From Bowmanella denitrificans (GTDB lineage: Bacteria; Pseudomonadota; Gammaproteobacteria; Enterobacterales; Alteromonadaceae): a DNA stretch of 64,000 bases. The stretch spans positions 161,433-225,432 of the forward strand of contig NZ_PEBU01000010.1 of NCBI RefSeq assembly GCF_002887595.1, in the 5' to 3' direction. A program made the position numbers and the translations under genes. Each line of letters opens with the position of its first letter. The first letter of the stretch is position 1. The notes beneath the pieces are model-generated. The model made no database searches, was not told the origin of the DNA, and saw nothing but the letters and a program-made list of their open reading frames with translations. Positions 1 through 7,922 of the stretch are shown here, one piece after another.

Positions 1-240
1 GATTATGATCTGGAGGGAGACTCAATCACTGAGATTATGAGTGCATTTATGCGGTCGTGCTCGACGCAAAGGAAAAAGCAGTTAAGTAACGACATTGCTG
101 ATTTTTTGTCCTCAGCAACAGGGCCCTTGGATAACGAATTTGAAATGGAATTTCAACCTGATGTAGACCCAAAGGCCTTCTCAGGCAGTGCACGCCGTTT
201 CCTTGAAGAGATAAAGACGGAGTTGGAGCCTGAAAGATAA
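1..240 (+). CDS. C-terminal end of an unrecognised protein (5' truncated)
   Basis: The frame is open from base 1 to the TAA at 238-240, giving the last 79 residues of a protein that begins before the window. An internal Met at 37 has no convincing ribosome binding site, so the frame more likely continues from upstream. The visible part is charged and mostly helical in character, with no membrane segment or motif that I recognise. It ends 80 bases before the end of the convergent gntR gene. The length and charge would fit a small immunity-type or cytoplasmic protein, but no function is assigned. Confidence 0.55.
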   Translation, partial: DYDLEGDSITEIMSAFMRSCSTQRKKQLSNDIADFLSSATGPLDNEFEMEFQPDVDPKAFSGSARRFLEEIKTELEPER

Positions 241-321
241 ATCACTCTTATTTTTGGGTTTTCACACAGGAAAAAGATTCAGCCCTTTGCCGTTAAAAGA
301 AAGGACCAGCCAGTTGCTAGA

Positions 322-978
322 TCACAGCGGCTTTTGGCTCATCAGATAATCGATAGTGCCCAGGCTGGTATTGGAAATATGGTTGCGCATGGCGTCGAAG
401 GCTTTGTCACGGTCGCCGGCGATAATGGCTTCAACCAGTTCACCATGTTCACGGAAGGATGCTTCCAGGCGATTGCGTTTTTCAAATAACCAGGGCTGGC
501 GATACAAACTCAGGCGCTTACGCAGCTTGGCAATGGTTTCCTGCAGGGTTTTATTGCGTGAGCCCTGGTGAATGGCGGTATGGATTTGGTTATTAAGCTC
601 GGCAAAACGCTCAACATCTTCGCTGTGTACCGCTTCTTCCGACAACTGATGCATACGCTGAATTTGTTTGCGTTCAACGGCCGTCATACGCTCGGCACTC
701 AGGCGTGCGCATAAGGCTTCCAGTTCCTGCAGGGCTTCGTACATATCGCTGAGCTGATCAATATCCAGCTCAATCACGGTGACCCCTTTATGGGCTTTGC
801 TTTCCACCAGGCCGCTGGTATGCAGCAGGCGAAAGGCCTCGCGAATAGGGGTGCGGGATACGCCGAATTGATTGGCAATTTCCTGCTCTTCCAACTTTTG
901 TCCGGGTTTGATCTCGCCGGAGATAATTTGCGCAGACAGTTGGTTATAAATTTTGTCAGAGATAGTCAGAGTGGACAT
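322..978 (-). CDS. GntR-family transcriptional regulator, FadR/VanR type (FCD domain)
   Basis: This is a DNA-binding regulator of about 218 residues. An N-terminal winged helix (about residues 10-75) contains the typical 'GVSRTPIREAFRLL' recognition region. The C-terminal helical FCD domain (about 80-210) carries the His residues usually used to bind a metal and a carboxylate effector (in LNNQIH, FREHGE and MRNHI). I chose the ATG at 978, preceded by a short AGGA; an upstream TTG at 1002 has no ribosome binding site. It lies downstream of the catabolic genes on the same strand but is separated from them by a repeat cluster, so it probably has its own promoter. Similar 'TGTATAC' palindromes upstream of this gene, in the tauE/rutE-like interval and in the gst/receptor interval make it the likely regulator of that block. 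The effector is unknown. Confidence 0.88.
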   Translation of the reverse strand: MSTLTISDKIYNQLSAQIISGEIKPGQKLEEQEIANQFGVSRTPIREAFRLLHTSGLVESKAHKGVTVIELDIDQLSDMYEALQELEALCARLSAERMTAVERKQIQRMHQLSEEAVHSEDVERFAELNNQIHTAIHQGSRNKTLQETIAKLRKRLSLYRQPWLFEKRNRLEASFREHGELVEAIIAGDRDKAFDAMRNHISNTSLGTIDYLMSQKPL

Positions 979-1042
979 TCCTATTGCTTCAAACGCAGCC
1001 AAACTGCGGCCAGTTTAAAAGATATCCCTTAAGTTTCAAGCG

Positions 1043-1072
1043 ATATATACACAGACATTTTATTGTGTACAC
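1043..1072. promoter_or_regulatory. Candidate GntR operator upstream of gntR
   Basis: An ATATATACAC stretch (1043-1052) and the palindrome GTGTACAC (1065-1072) lie 65-95 bases upstream of the chosen gntR start. They resemble the GTATAC-centred palindromes at 7836-7866 and 9464-9475. FadR/VanR-type GntR proteins typically bind short palindromes with a GT-N2-AC core. Autoregulation is inferred, not shown. Confidence 0.4.
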
Positions 1073-1096
1073 GCCAGAATTATATTTATCACTTTT

Positions 1097-1383
1097 CACC
1101 GCAGAGCCGCAGAGGTCACAGAGAAAAGCAGGAGATCTTTCAATCCTTACCCCTGAAATCTCTGCGTTCTCTGCGCCTCCGCGGTTCACAATGGCTTTCA
1201 CTGCAGAGCCGCGGAGGTCACAGAGAGAAGCAGGAGATCTTTTAATCTAGGCCCATGAATTCTCTGCGTTCTCTGCGTCTCGGCGGTGCACAATGGCTTT
1301 CACTGCAGAGCCGCGGAGGTCACAGAGAGAAGCAGGAGATCTTTTAATCTAGGCCCATCAATTCTCTGCGTCTCGGCGGTGAA
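1097..1383. repeat. Three tandem copies of a 'GCAGAG...CTCTGCG' inverted-repeat element
   Basis: Three elements of about 85-95 bp (near 1097-1187, 1198-1288 and 1300-1382) each begin with CACYGCAGAGCCGC and end with a complementary CTCTGCG...CGGCGGT or CCGCGGT, so each can fold into a long hairpin. Copies 2 and 3 share a perfect 70-bp block (1187-1256 and 1289-1358) with a period of 102 bp, which points to recent tandem duplication. Open frames across this stretch are by-products of the repeats. The cluster separates gntR from the aldehyde dehydrogenase gene and may reduce read-through. Confidence 0.85.
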
Positions 1384-1393
1384 TAAACTCCCT

Positions 1394-2848
1394 TTAATCA
1401 AGGTCGAGTTGCATGCACATGACTTTGGTCTGGCTCATTTCCCGTACCGCGAATTTCACCCCCTCGCGCCCCAGGCTGCCGCGCTTGGCCCCACCAAAAG
1501 GCATAGCATCCAAGCGGTAATCGGTGGAATCGTTAACCATCACACCGGCCACATCCAGTTCGCGGCTGACTTTCATGGCGGTATTTAAATTACTGGTAAA
1601 TACCGCGCCATGAATAGAAAACTCAGCACTGTTGGCCTGGGCCAGAGCCTGATCCAAATCATCAAAGGCAAACAAGCTCACCACCGGGCCAAAGGCTTCC
1701 TGACACACCAGCCGGTCGCTGTCTTTGAGGTTATCCAGGGCGGTAGGATAGTAACAGGCACCATCGCGCTTGCCGCCCACCAGCAAATTGGCGCCGTTGG
1801 CCAACGCCTGCTCAACCCATTGCTCAATGCGGATGGCTTCGCGCTCGTTGATCATGGGGCCAATATCGGTGTCATCCAACAGCTGGCTACCCACTTTCAG
1901 CCTGGCGGTTTGTTCGACAAAGGCCTGTTTAAAGGCCCCGTACAGGCTACGCTGAATATAAATGCGCTGTACTCCAATGCAGTTTTGCCCTACCGCCCAG
2001 TAAGCGCCAGACACGCAGGCTTCCACAGCCTTTTGCAGATTGCAGTCGTCCATCACCAGCACCGGGCTGTTGGCCCCCAGTTCCATGGCCAGCTTTTTAA
2101 TCCCGGCGTTTTTGGCAATGATTTCCGCCGAGGCTTCGCCGCCGGTGTAGGTCACCATCGCCACATCTTTATGGCCCACCAGGGCCTGGGCGAATTCCCG
2201 CGCATAGCCGGTCAGCACATTGACCTGGCCTGGCGGCAGACCGCTTTCGAGCAGGGCCTGCACCAGCATTAATGCAGACAAGGGCGCCTGCTGCGACGGT
2301 TTCAGCACCACCGCATTGCCAGCGGCCAGGGCCGGGCCCAGCTTATGGGCTGCCAGGTTTAACGGATCATTAAAGGGCGTAATGGCGGCAATCACCCCCA
2401 ACGGCACCTGCTCGTAATAACCAATGCGCTGTTCGCCACCGGCAAAACTGTCGAAACGCAGGGTTTCGCCGCACAGCCTGGTGGCTTCCTCGGCCGACAG
2501 ATTCAGGGTGTTGACGCAGCGGCGCACTTCCTTACGGGCGGCCTGTATCGGTTTGCCGGTTTCCAGCGCGATAGTACGGGCAAAATCCTCCAGCCGCTGC
2601 TGCACCAGATTAGCCGCGCCTTTTAACCAGGCGGTGCGCTCGGCACTGGGCACAAAGCGATGTTTCTCAAACGCCTGTCTGGCACTTTTCACCGCCTGCA
2701 GCACATGGCGGTCGTCAGCACAGGACACTTCGCTAATCACCTCGTTATTAAAGGGATTATGGATCTGCATACTGGCGCTACTGGCCAGCCACTGACCGTT
2801 GATCAGCAAACTGGCCGCGGCACTTGGGTACTTGATGGCGGCCTGCAT
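1394..2848 (-). CDS. NAD(P)-dependent aldehyde dehydrogenase
   Basis: This enzyme of 484 residues oxidises an aldehyde to a carboxylic acid in the cytoplasm. The fold is complete: the active-site Asn is in ITPFN (Asn160), the cofactor Lys in VVLKPS (Lys183), the general base in MELGAN (Glu256) and the nucleophile in VGQNCIG (Cys290). The GQNC-x-GVQR context is more like the lactaldehyde, succinate-semialdehyde and phosphonoacetaldehyde dehydrogenase branch than like betaine-aldehyde enzymes. The start codon lies one base after the stop of the thiamine-diphosphate enzyme gene, so the two are translated from one transcript. The simplest joint role is that the TPP enzyme releases an aldehyde from a 2-oxo acid and this enzyme oxidises it. 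The substrate is not known. Confidence 0.9.
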   Translation of the reverse strand: MQAAIKYPSAAASLLINGQWLASSASMQIHNPFNNEVISEVSCADDRHVLQAVKSARQAFEKHRFVPSAERTAWLKGAANLVQQRLEDFARTIALETGKPIQAARKEVRRCVNTLNLSAEEATRLCGETLRFDSFAGGEQRIGYYEQVPLGVIAAITPFNDPLNLAAHKLGPALAAGNAVVLKPSQQAPLSALMLVQALLESGLPPGQVNVLTGYAREFAQALVGHKDVAMVTYTGGEASAEIIAKNAGIKKLAMELGANSPVLVMDDCNLQKAVEACVSGAYWAVGQNCIGVQRIYIQRSLYGAFKQAFVEQTARLKVGSQLLDDTDIGPMINEREAIRIEQWVEQALANGANLLVGGKRDGACYYPTALDNLKDSDRLVCQEAFGPVVSLFAFDDLDQALAQANSAEFSIHGAVFTSNLNTAMKVSRELDVAGVMVNDSTDYRLDAMPFGGAKRGSLGREGVKFAVREMSQTKVMCMQLDLD

Positions 2849-2849
2849 A

Positions 2850-4475
2850 TCAGGGTTTGTCCTTACGCAGTACCAGACCGTCGTACTCTCGGGAATTTAA
2901 GATGGCCTCAACAATCACCGGCCCCTGCATGGCAAAGGCTTTTTCCAGCGCCTGGGCGTATTCCTGTTTATCAAAGGCTTTTAGCACCGGCGCACCAAAG
3001 ATATTGTCACCACCTATGGTGCCACGTTCACGAATCGGTGTGCCGTAAATGGGGTTGTGCTTTTTCTCCTGCTTAATGCGGATCAGCGCCAGGTCATTGT
3101 CGGTAAACAGCACATAAACAATATTCAGCTTTTCCCTGACGGCCACCGCCAGTTCACCAGCGGTCATTAAAAAGCCGCCGTCACCTACCACTGAACAGAC
3201 CGGGGTGTCGGGTTTACACAGCTTGGCGGCAATAGCCGAAGGAATAGCAAAGCCCATGGCCGACCAACCGTTGGTCATAATCTGCAAACCGGCTTTAGGA
3301 GTGGGCCACTTTTGCCCAATCAGGTGAATATGCGCGCCCACATCGCAGGTCATAATGCCGTGTTGCGGGAACTTGTCGCGCAAAATGTCCAGCGCCGCAC
3401 AAGGGCCGAAGGCGTCATTGGCTGGCGACATACGGGCAAACATCTCGGCCTTACGCTGGGCCAGTGCATTCAGATCCCAGTTCTTGGCGCTGCAGTCACT
3501 GGCCAGCAGATATTCCACCGAATGCTTAATATTGCCCAGCACGTCACAGGCCAGGGTATATTTGCTGGTGTCCAGGTCGGTGGCAGCAATATCCAGGCTG
3601 ACCAGCGGCGCATTGGGGATCCAGTCTTCGTAGTTAAACTCCACTTCGTCGTAGCCAATGCTGACCACCAAATCAGCCTGCTGATGGGTTTGCCCCACCA
3701 CATCACTCAGGGCATGGAACAGCACCCCGGCATAACATGGATGGGATTCGGCCAGCATGCCTTTGGCCATAGGGTTTAACACCACCGGCACCTGGAATTT
3801 TTCGGCCAGGGCGATGACCTGCTCCTGCACGCCGCTGGTGATGGCGCGCATGCCCAGTGCAATCACGGGTTTGTCGGCCTGCACAAACAATTCGCGCATT
3901 TTGTCCAGCAGCACCTGGGCAGCGGGCTCGGCAATTTTCACCGGAATCGGCTTGGCACTTTCTGCCACCGCTGGCAGGGCACTCATCCCCACAGGCAGGC
4001 CAATATGCACCGGCCCTGGTACACCAGACATGGCCACATGGGCTGCATCAAAGATGATTTCGCGCACCCGCTCAGCTTCCAGACGGGTGTTTTTTTTGGT
4101 GATGGGGGCAAACAGCGCCTGATGATCAATGGCCATTTGCACTATGCGGCCGCGTTTGGCGGCAGGCATTTCGTCGGTCAGGGCAATCATTGGCGAGCGG
4201 TCCAGATAGGCACTGCCCACGCCGGTGGCCAGGTTAGTCGCGCCCGGCCCGAAAGTGCCGAAACACACCCCAGGTACGCCGGTAATACGGCCACAAACAT
4301 CGGCCATAAAGGCGGCACCACCCTCATGGGTGGCCAGCACAAATTCAATGCCGTCTGTGGAGCGCAGGGCTTCCATGTAGTCGACCCAGCCCCCGCTGGG
4401 TACGCCGAAGACATGTTTGACGCCCAGCTCCTTGAGCGCATCGACGACCTGTTGAGCTACGGTTTTATTAGTCAT
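2850..4475 (-). CDS. Thiamine-diphosphate-dependent enzyme, acetolactate synthase / 2-oxo acid decarboxylase superfamily
   Basis: The protein has 541 residues with the three-domain layout of this superfamily: an N-terminal Pyr domain, a central domain and a C-terminal PP domain. The cofactor-activating Glu is Glu51 in ATHEGG. The TPP/Mg motif starts at GDGG (431-434) and closes with Asn460. Relatives include acetolactate synthase, benzoylformate decarboxylase, glyoxylate carboligase and sulfoacetaldehyde acetyltransferase; the sequence alone does not decide between decarboxylase and ligase. It is too short for sulfoacetaldehyde acetyltransferase, and no small regulatory subunit gene follows, which argues against biosynthetic acetolactate synthase. 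Coupling to the aldehyde dehydrogenase one base downstream favours decarboxylation of a 2-oxo acid. An alpha/beta hydrolase gene lies 23 bases upstream. Confidence 0.88.
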   Translation of the reverse strand: MTNKTVAQQVVDALKELGVKHVFGVPSGGWVDYMEALRSTDGIEFVLATHEGGAAFMADVCGRITGVPGVCFGTFGPGATNLATGVGSAYLDRSPMIALTDEMPAAKRGRIVQMAIDHQALFAPITKKNTRLEAERVREIIFDAAHVAMSGVPGPVHIGLPVGMSALPAVAESAKPIPVKIAEPAAQVLLDKMRELFVQADKPVIALGMRAITSGVQEQVIALAEKFQVPVVLNPMAKGMLAESHPCYAGVLFHALSDVVGQTHQQADLVVSIGYDEVEFNYEDWIPNAPLVSLDIAATDLDTSKYTLACDVLGNIKHSVEYLLASDCSAKNWDLNALAQRKAEMFARMSPANDAFGPCAALDILRDKFPQHGIMTCDVGAHIHLIGQKWPTPKAGLQIMTNGWSAMGFAIPSAIAAKLCKPDTPVCSVVGDGGFLMTAGELAVAVREKLNIVYVLFTDNDLALIRIKQEKKHNPIYGTPIRERGTIGGDNIFGAPVLKAFDKQEYAQALEKAFAMQGPVIVEAILNSREYDGLVLRKDKP

Positions 4476-4498
4476 AATAGGGTACCCGTTAATAGTGA

Positions 4499-5320
4499 TT
4501 ATGCATGAATGTAGCCCGCGCTATTGCTATGCGCAGCGGCACTGGGCGCAAGCCCGGCCATCTGCAGAAAGCTCAGCAGGCTGTCGTTAAATTCCACCGG
4601 CTTTTCAAAAAAGGCCGAGTGGCCGCAGGCGTCAAATTCCACCAGAAAGGAACCTTCCACCTGCTCCTGCACCAGACGAATGGCCTCAATGGGGAACAAA
4701 ATATCGTCCTGCCCGGCCAGAAACATCACGGCAAAACCCAGCTTGCCCAGGGCAGCCGGATCCACCTTGGTAGGGGCATAGGCGCCGCCCAGGTTACTGC
4801 GATCGGTGCGGTTAAAACTGTTGAATTGCCGGTATAACAAGCTTTGCTCGGGGTTGGCCTGGCGAAATGCATTGCCCAGTACCCGTTGCAACTGGTCCAG
4901 CTCGGCGGTGTCGGCGCGGGCTTTGTCCATAATGGCAGCGACCTCGGGGCTTTCCTGTAAAGCATGCAGGGAGTCGGCTATCACCAGCCCCGCGACCCGC
5001 TCGGGATACTGGCTGGCGAACTGAATGGCGGTGCCGCCGCCCATGGACTGGCCAACCAGGGCAACTTTGTGCAGTTGCAGATGGTCAAGCAAGGCCAGCA
5101 AATCGCTGACAAAGCCGCTACGCCCCAGGCCAGCCTTATCGCTGGAATTGCCAAAGCCACGGTGATCAAAGGTGATTACCTGATAGGCTTTGGCCAATAC
5201 CGCCACCTGCTTGTACCAACTGGCATGGTTGCCGCCCAAGCCATGGGCCAGCACCACAGGCTCGCCCTGACCATGGACTTCGTAATAAAAGTTGTCTTGT
5301 GCAATCTGAATAAAGGGCAT
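4499..5320 (-). CDS. Alpha/beta hydrolase (C-C bond or enol-lactone hydrolase type)
   Basis: This hydrolase of 273 residues has a full catalytic set: the oxyanion motif LAHGLGGNH (about 25-32), the nucleophile elbow VGQSMGGG (Ser92), an acid in AGQDDILFP (Asp205 or Asp206) and the catalytic His in CGHSAFFEKP (His234). Closest families by pattern are 3-oxoadipate enol-lactonases and meta-cleavage product hydrolases. It sits 12 bases downstream of a VOC dioxygenase-like gene and upstream of the TPP enzyme, an order expected if it cleaves the ring-opened product. That role is inferred from position only. The start ATG has a GGAG-type site upstream. Confidence 0.87.
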   Translation of the reverse strand: MPFIQIAQDNFYYEVHGQGEPVVLAHGLGGNHASWYKQVAVLAKAYQVITFDHRGFGNSSDKAGLGRSGFVSDLLALLDHLQLHKVALVGQSMGGGTAIQFASQYPERVAGLVIADSLHALQESPEVAAIMDKARADTAELDQLQRVLGNAFRQANPEQSLLYRQFNSFNRTDRSNLGGAYAPTKVDPAALGKLGFAVMFLAGQDDILFPIEAIRLVQEQVEGSFLVEFDACGHSAFFEKPVEFNDSLLSFLQMAGLAPSAAAHSNSAGYIHA

Positions 5321-5332
5321 GGTGCGTCTCCT

Positions 5333-5869
5333 TTATTGGTCTTTGTTGATAATGGCCTTGATCCGCGCAGGCGGCTCAACCACAAAATTTTCCAGGCTCC
5401 ACTGGTCAAAGGTGCCCATTTCTGAGCCGGGCCACACCGATGCGGTATAAGGCGCCTGCTCTGAGATTTGCAGCATGTCGGAATAAAACTCCACGTTGTT
5501 GCCGTCCGGGTCCTTAAACACGATAAAGGTATTGTCGCCGGGGCCATGGCGACCTATACCACGGTCAATTTCGATGCCCCGGTCTAGCAGCATCTGTGTG
5601 ATTTCTTTAATTTCTTCAATACTTTCAACATGATAAGAGAAGTGCTCAACACGGGACTGGGCCGGATCCTGCCTATCAATCTGGTCGGCAGGCAACTGCA
5701 GTAAGGCCAGATCATGATGGTCCTGCCCGGCACGCAGAAACACCATACGGTCGTCTATCCAGTCCGATACGGTCAGGCCGACCACGTCCTGATAAAACTG
5801 CACCGAGCGTTGAATGTCCTGCACTTTGATCACCAGATGGCCCAGTTTGGTTGGCTTGGGTTGGTACAT
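5333..5869 (-). CDS. VOC-superfamily protein, probable one-domain extradiol dioxygenase
   Basis: The protein has 178 residues built of a single VOC module (two beta-alpha-beta3 units) instead of the two modules of classical catechol 2,3-dioxygenases. The metal triad expected for type I extradiol enzymes seems present: His11 in LGHLVIKV, His76 in VEHFSYHV and Glu127 in NNVEFYS. GRHGPGDN (His108) matches the active-site loop of 2,3-dihydroxybiphenyl dioxygenases, and HHDLALL is also conserved. One-domain enzymes of about this size are known among biphenyl degraders. It may cleave a catechol-like ring; a non-dioxygenase VOC role cannot be excluded. It lies between the fumarylacetoacetase-like and hydrolase genes with gaps of 16 and 12 bases. 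Confidence 0.8.
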   Translation of the reverse strand: MYQPKPTKLGHLVIKVQDIQRSVQFYQDVVGLTVSDWIDDRMVFLRAGQDHHDLALLQLPADQIDRQDPAQSRVEHFSYHVESIEEIKEITQMLLDRGIEIDRGIGRHGPGDNTFIVFKDPDGNNVEFYSDMLQISEQAPYTASVWPGSEMGTFDQWSLENFVVEPPARIKAIINKDQ

Positions 5870-5885
5870 GTTGCCCTCCTGTGGG

Positions 5886-6824
5886 TCAGAGCACTTCGGC
5901 TCTGACGGTATTTTTAATGCTGCCCACGCCCGCGGCGCTGGCTTCCAATACGTCGCCCGGCTTCAGAAACAAACCGATACCCTTGCCCACCCCGGCTGGG
6001 GTGCCGGTCATAATCAAGTCGCCGGGGCGCAGGGTTAAAATGCCGGACAGGTATTCAATCTGTTCAAATACGTTCCAGATCAGCTCGCTGGTATTGCCGT
6101 CCTGCATTTGCTTACCGTTCAAAAACAGCGACAGCTTGACCTGATGTGGGTCGGCAATAGCCTGCTTAGGCACAAACACCGGCCCCATGGGGCAGAAGGT
6201 GTCCCAGCTTTTGCCACGAAACCAGTCGTGCTTAAAGGGGTAGTCGCTGCGACGATTCAGATCGCGGGCAGAAATATCATTCACCACGGTATAACCGGCA
6301 ATATAGTCCAGCGCGTCGGCGGCCTTTACCCGGCGGGCGGTTTTACCTATCACCACACCCAGTTCCACTTCCCAGTCCAGTTGCTGGGTTTCCGGTGGCA
6401 GAATCACATCACTGTGCGTACCGGTCACCGAGGTGGTGGCCTTCATAAACACATAGGGCGAACTGTCCGGCTTGGCAGCAAGAATGGTGTTCATCTCGGC
6501 GGCATGCTCGTGATAGTTAGACGCCGTACCAAAAATGGTGGTGGGACGAAACGGCGCCAACAGCTGAATATCGTCGGCCAGTGCTGCCAGTTTGCCTTGC
6601 TCGGCCAGGCTATCTACCTGCTCGGCCAGATCCTGCAACTCTGTGCGGGTTTGCTGCCAATGGCGAATGGCTTCGGTGGTATTTTGCAACCACAGCGGTT
6701 TGCTCTGCTGACCCGGGTGCACGGCGTCGAAACAGGCGGCCAGGTCGAAAAATTGACCGCGAATCTGCAGCGCTGCGCGCTCTGCCCCTTGTTGTTGGTA
6801 TGTAGCTAATGCAAATGTTGTCAT
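5886..6824 (-). CDS. Fumarylacetoacetate hydrolase family protein
   Basis: This enzyme of 312 residues has the C-terminal FAH fold. Family motifs include FGTASNYHEHAAE (about 98-110), the metal-binding acidic cluster in DWEVELGVVIG, VVNDISARDLN and the closing RPGDLIMTGTPAGVG. Members hydrolyse or isomerise acylpyruvates and ring-cleavage dienoates, for example 2-hydroxyhepta-2,4-diene-1,7-dioate isomerase and acylpyruvase. The N-terminal about 90 residues form the smaller FAH_N-like part. Genes downstream follow within 20 bases, so it is early in the operon. There are 161 bases between it and tauE, enough for an internal promoter; the start has AAGAGAA upstream. Confidence 0.88.
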   Translation of the reverse strand: MTTFALATYQQQGAERAALQIRGQFFDLAACFDAVHPGQQSKPLWLQNTTEAIRHWQQTRTELQDLAEQVDSLAEQGKLAALADDIQLLAPFRPTTIFGTASNYHEHAAEMNTILAAKPDSSPYVFMKATTSVTGTHSDVILPPETQQLDWEVELGVVIGKTARRVKAADALDYIAGYTVVNDISARDLNRRSDYPFKHDWFRGKSWDTFCPMGPVFVPKQAIADPHQVKLSLFLNGKQMQDGNTSELIWNVFEQIEYLSGILTLRPGDLIMTGTPAGVGKGIGLFLKPGDVLEASAAGVGSIKNTVRAEVL

Positions 6825-6985
6825 GTTCTGTTCTCTTATTCTGGCCCGTCACAGGAGGGCGATGAAACTTGTTGCGCTCACTTTGCTGCGCTTAGCAGTG
6901 AATTTCGACTAATTAAATTGCCGCCAGCTATATATAAAAACTTATATCTACACCAGCACACCTAGGCCTTTTGGTTATGGCTGGG

Positions 6986-7810
6986 TCAGGCCAACAGGGT
7001 GCGATACAGCATGCGACCCGCCACCAGTAACAGGAAAAAACCAAACAACATGCTTAAATGGCGTTTGGCCAACCTATGCGCGAGCCTGGCCCCAAAGGGC
7101 GCTACCATTACAGTGACCGGCGCAATCAAAGCCACGCCGATTAAATTGATATAACCGAGGCTGGCGGGCGGCAGCCGGCTGTCGCCCCAGCCGGAAATGG
7201 CAAAGCCCACCGCGCCCGGCAAGCTGATCAGCAAGCCAAACAGCGCAGCCGTACCCACAGCCCGGTGAATGGGCTGACTCATCAGAGTTAACACCGGCAC
7301 ACTAAGCGTTCCGCCACCTATGCCCATCATGCTGGACAAACCGCCGATGGCCAGCGGCGGTAACGGCGCAGCCAGTCCTCTGGGTACATCGCGACTAAGG
7401 GTCAGGCCATCCAGAGGAAGCAGCATTTTCAGCGCCACGATAAGCGCCACCACCCCAAACAGCGCAGCCAATACCTGGCTGTCCACATAGGCCGCGCCCA
7501 CTGCCCCCAGCAGCGACCCCATTAGCACTCCCGGCCCCCAGACCTTGGCCAAAGCCAGATCCACCGCCCCTTTGGCATGGTGAGCACGGGTGGACGAAAC
7601 AGAAGTGAAAATAATGCAGGTCAACGACGTGGCGACGGCCACATGCATACGAATGGCCGGGTCGATGCCGTATATCCCCAGTGCTGTATCCAACACTGGC
7701 ACAATAACAATACCGCCGCCCACACCCAGCAAACCGGCCAGCAGTCCGGCAACCACACCTGTGGCCAGCATCATGGCGGCCAGTGGCAGTAAAGCGTCAA
7801 TTATCTCCAT
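6986..7810 (-). CDS. TauE/SafE-family membrane transporter
   Basis: This integral inner-membrane protein of 274 residues has about eight hydrophobic segments. It has two related halves, each beginning with a Gly-rich 'GLLGVGGGIVIVPVL' / 'MMGIGGGTLSVPVL' motif, the mark of the TauE/SafE (DUF81) family. Members export or import sulfite, sulfoacetate or small organic acids. It is the first gene of the minus-strand catabolic set and starts in a divergent promoter region with two GTATAC palindromes. It could carry the aromatic or organic-acid substrate or its product. A sulfonate role is possible but nothing else in the cluster supports it. Confidence 0.88.
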   Translation of the reverse strand: MEIIDALLPLAAMMLATGVVAGLLAGLLGVGGGIVIVPVLDTALGIYGIDPAIRMHVAVATSLTCIIFTSVSSTRAHHAKGAVDLALAKVWGPGVLMGSLLGAVGAAYVDSQVLAALFGVVALIVALKMLLPLDGLTLSRDVPRGLAAPLPPLAIGGLSSMMGIGGGTLSVPVLTLMSQPIHRAVGTAALFGLLISLPGAVGFAISGWGDSRLPPASLGYINLIGVALIAPVTVMVAPFGARLAHRLAKRHLSMLFGFFLLLVAGRMLYRTLLA

Positions 7811-7835
7811 AGCATCAGATCTCCAAATTCAACTT

Positions 7836-7866
7836 AGTATACTTTAATATAGTTATTGTATACATT
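7836..7866. promoter_or_regulatory. Candidate GntR operators between tauE-like and rutE-like genes
   Basis: AGTATACT (7836-7843) and ATTGTATACATT (7855-7866) lie in the 112-base divergent region. The second is identical over 12 bases to the site at 9464-9475. Their centres are about 21 bp apart, two helical turns. They lie 26-56 bases upstream of the tauE-like start, where a repressor could cover both promoters. Assignment to the linked GntR protein is an inference. Confidence 0.5.
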
Positions 7867-7922
7867 AAATCTAGATTGCACTCAGATCTAGTGATTTTTT
7901 TCATCAAGCCAAAGGACAACCT

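Noticed and set aside
1097..1383. CRISPR array
   Set aside because: The units are palindromic with near-identical interiors and no variable spacers; no cas genes are present.
989..1588. Several short open frames over the repeat cluster and the end of the aldehyde dehydrogenase gene
   Set aside because: They follow the repeat period or are antisense to the dehydrogenase and have no ribosome binding sites.
2850..4475. Sulfoacetaldehyde acetyltransferase (because of the TauE-like neighbour)
   Set aside because: The protein is too short for that family, and no phosphotransacetylase or taurine genes are present.
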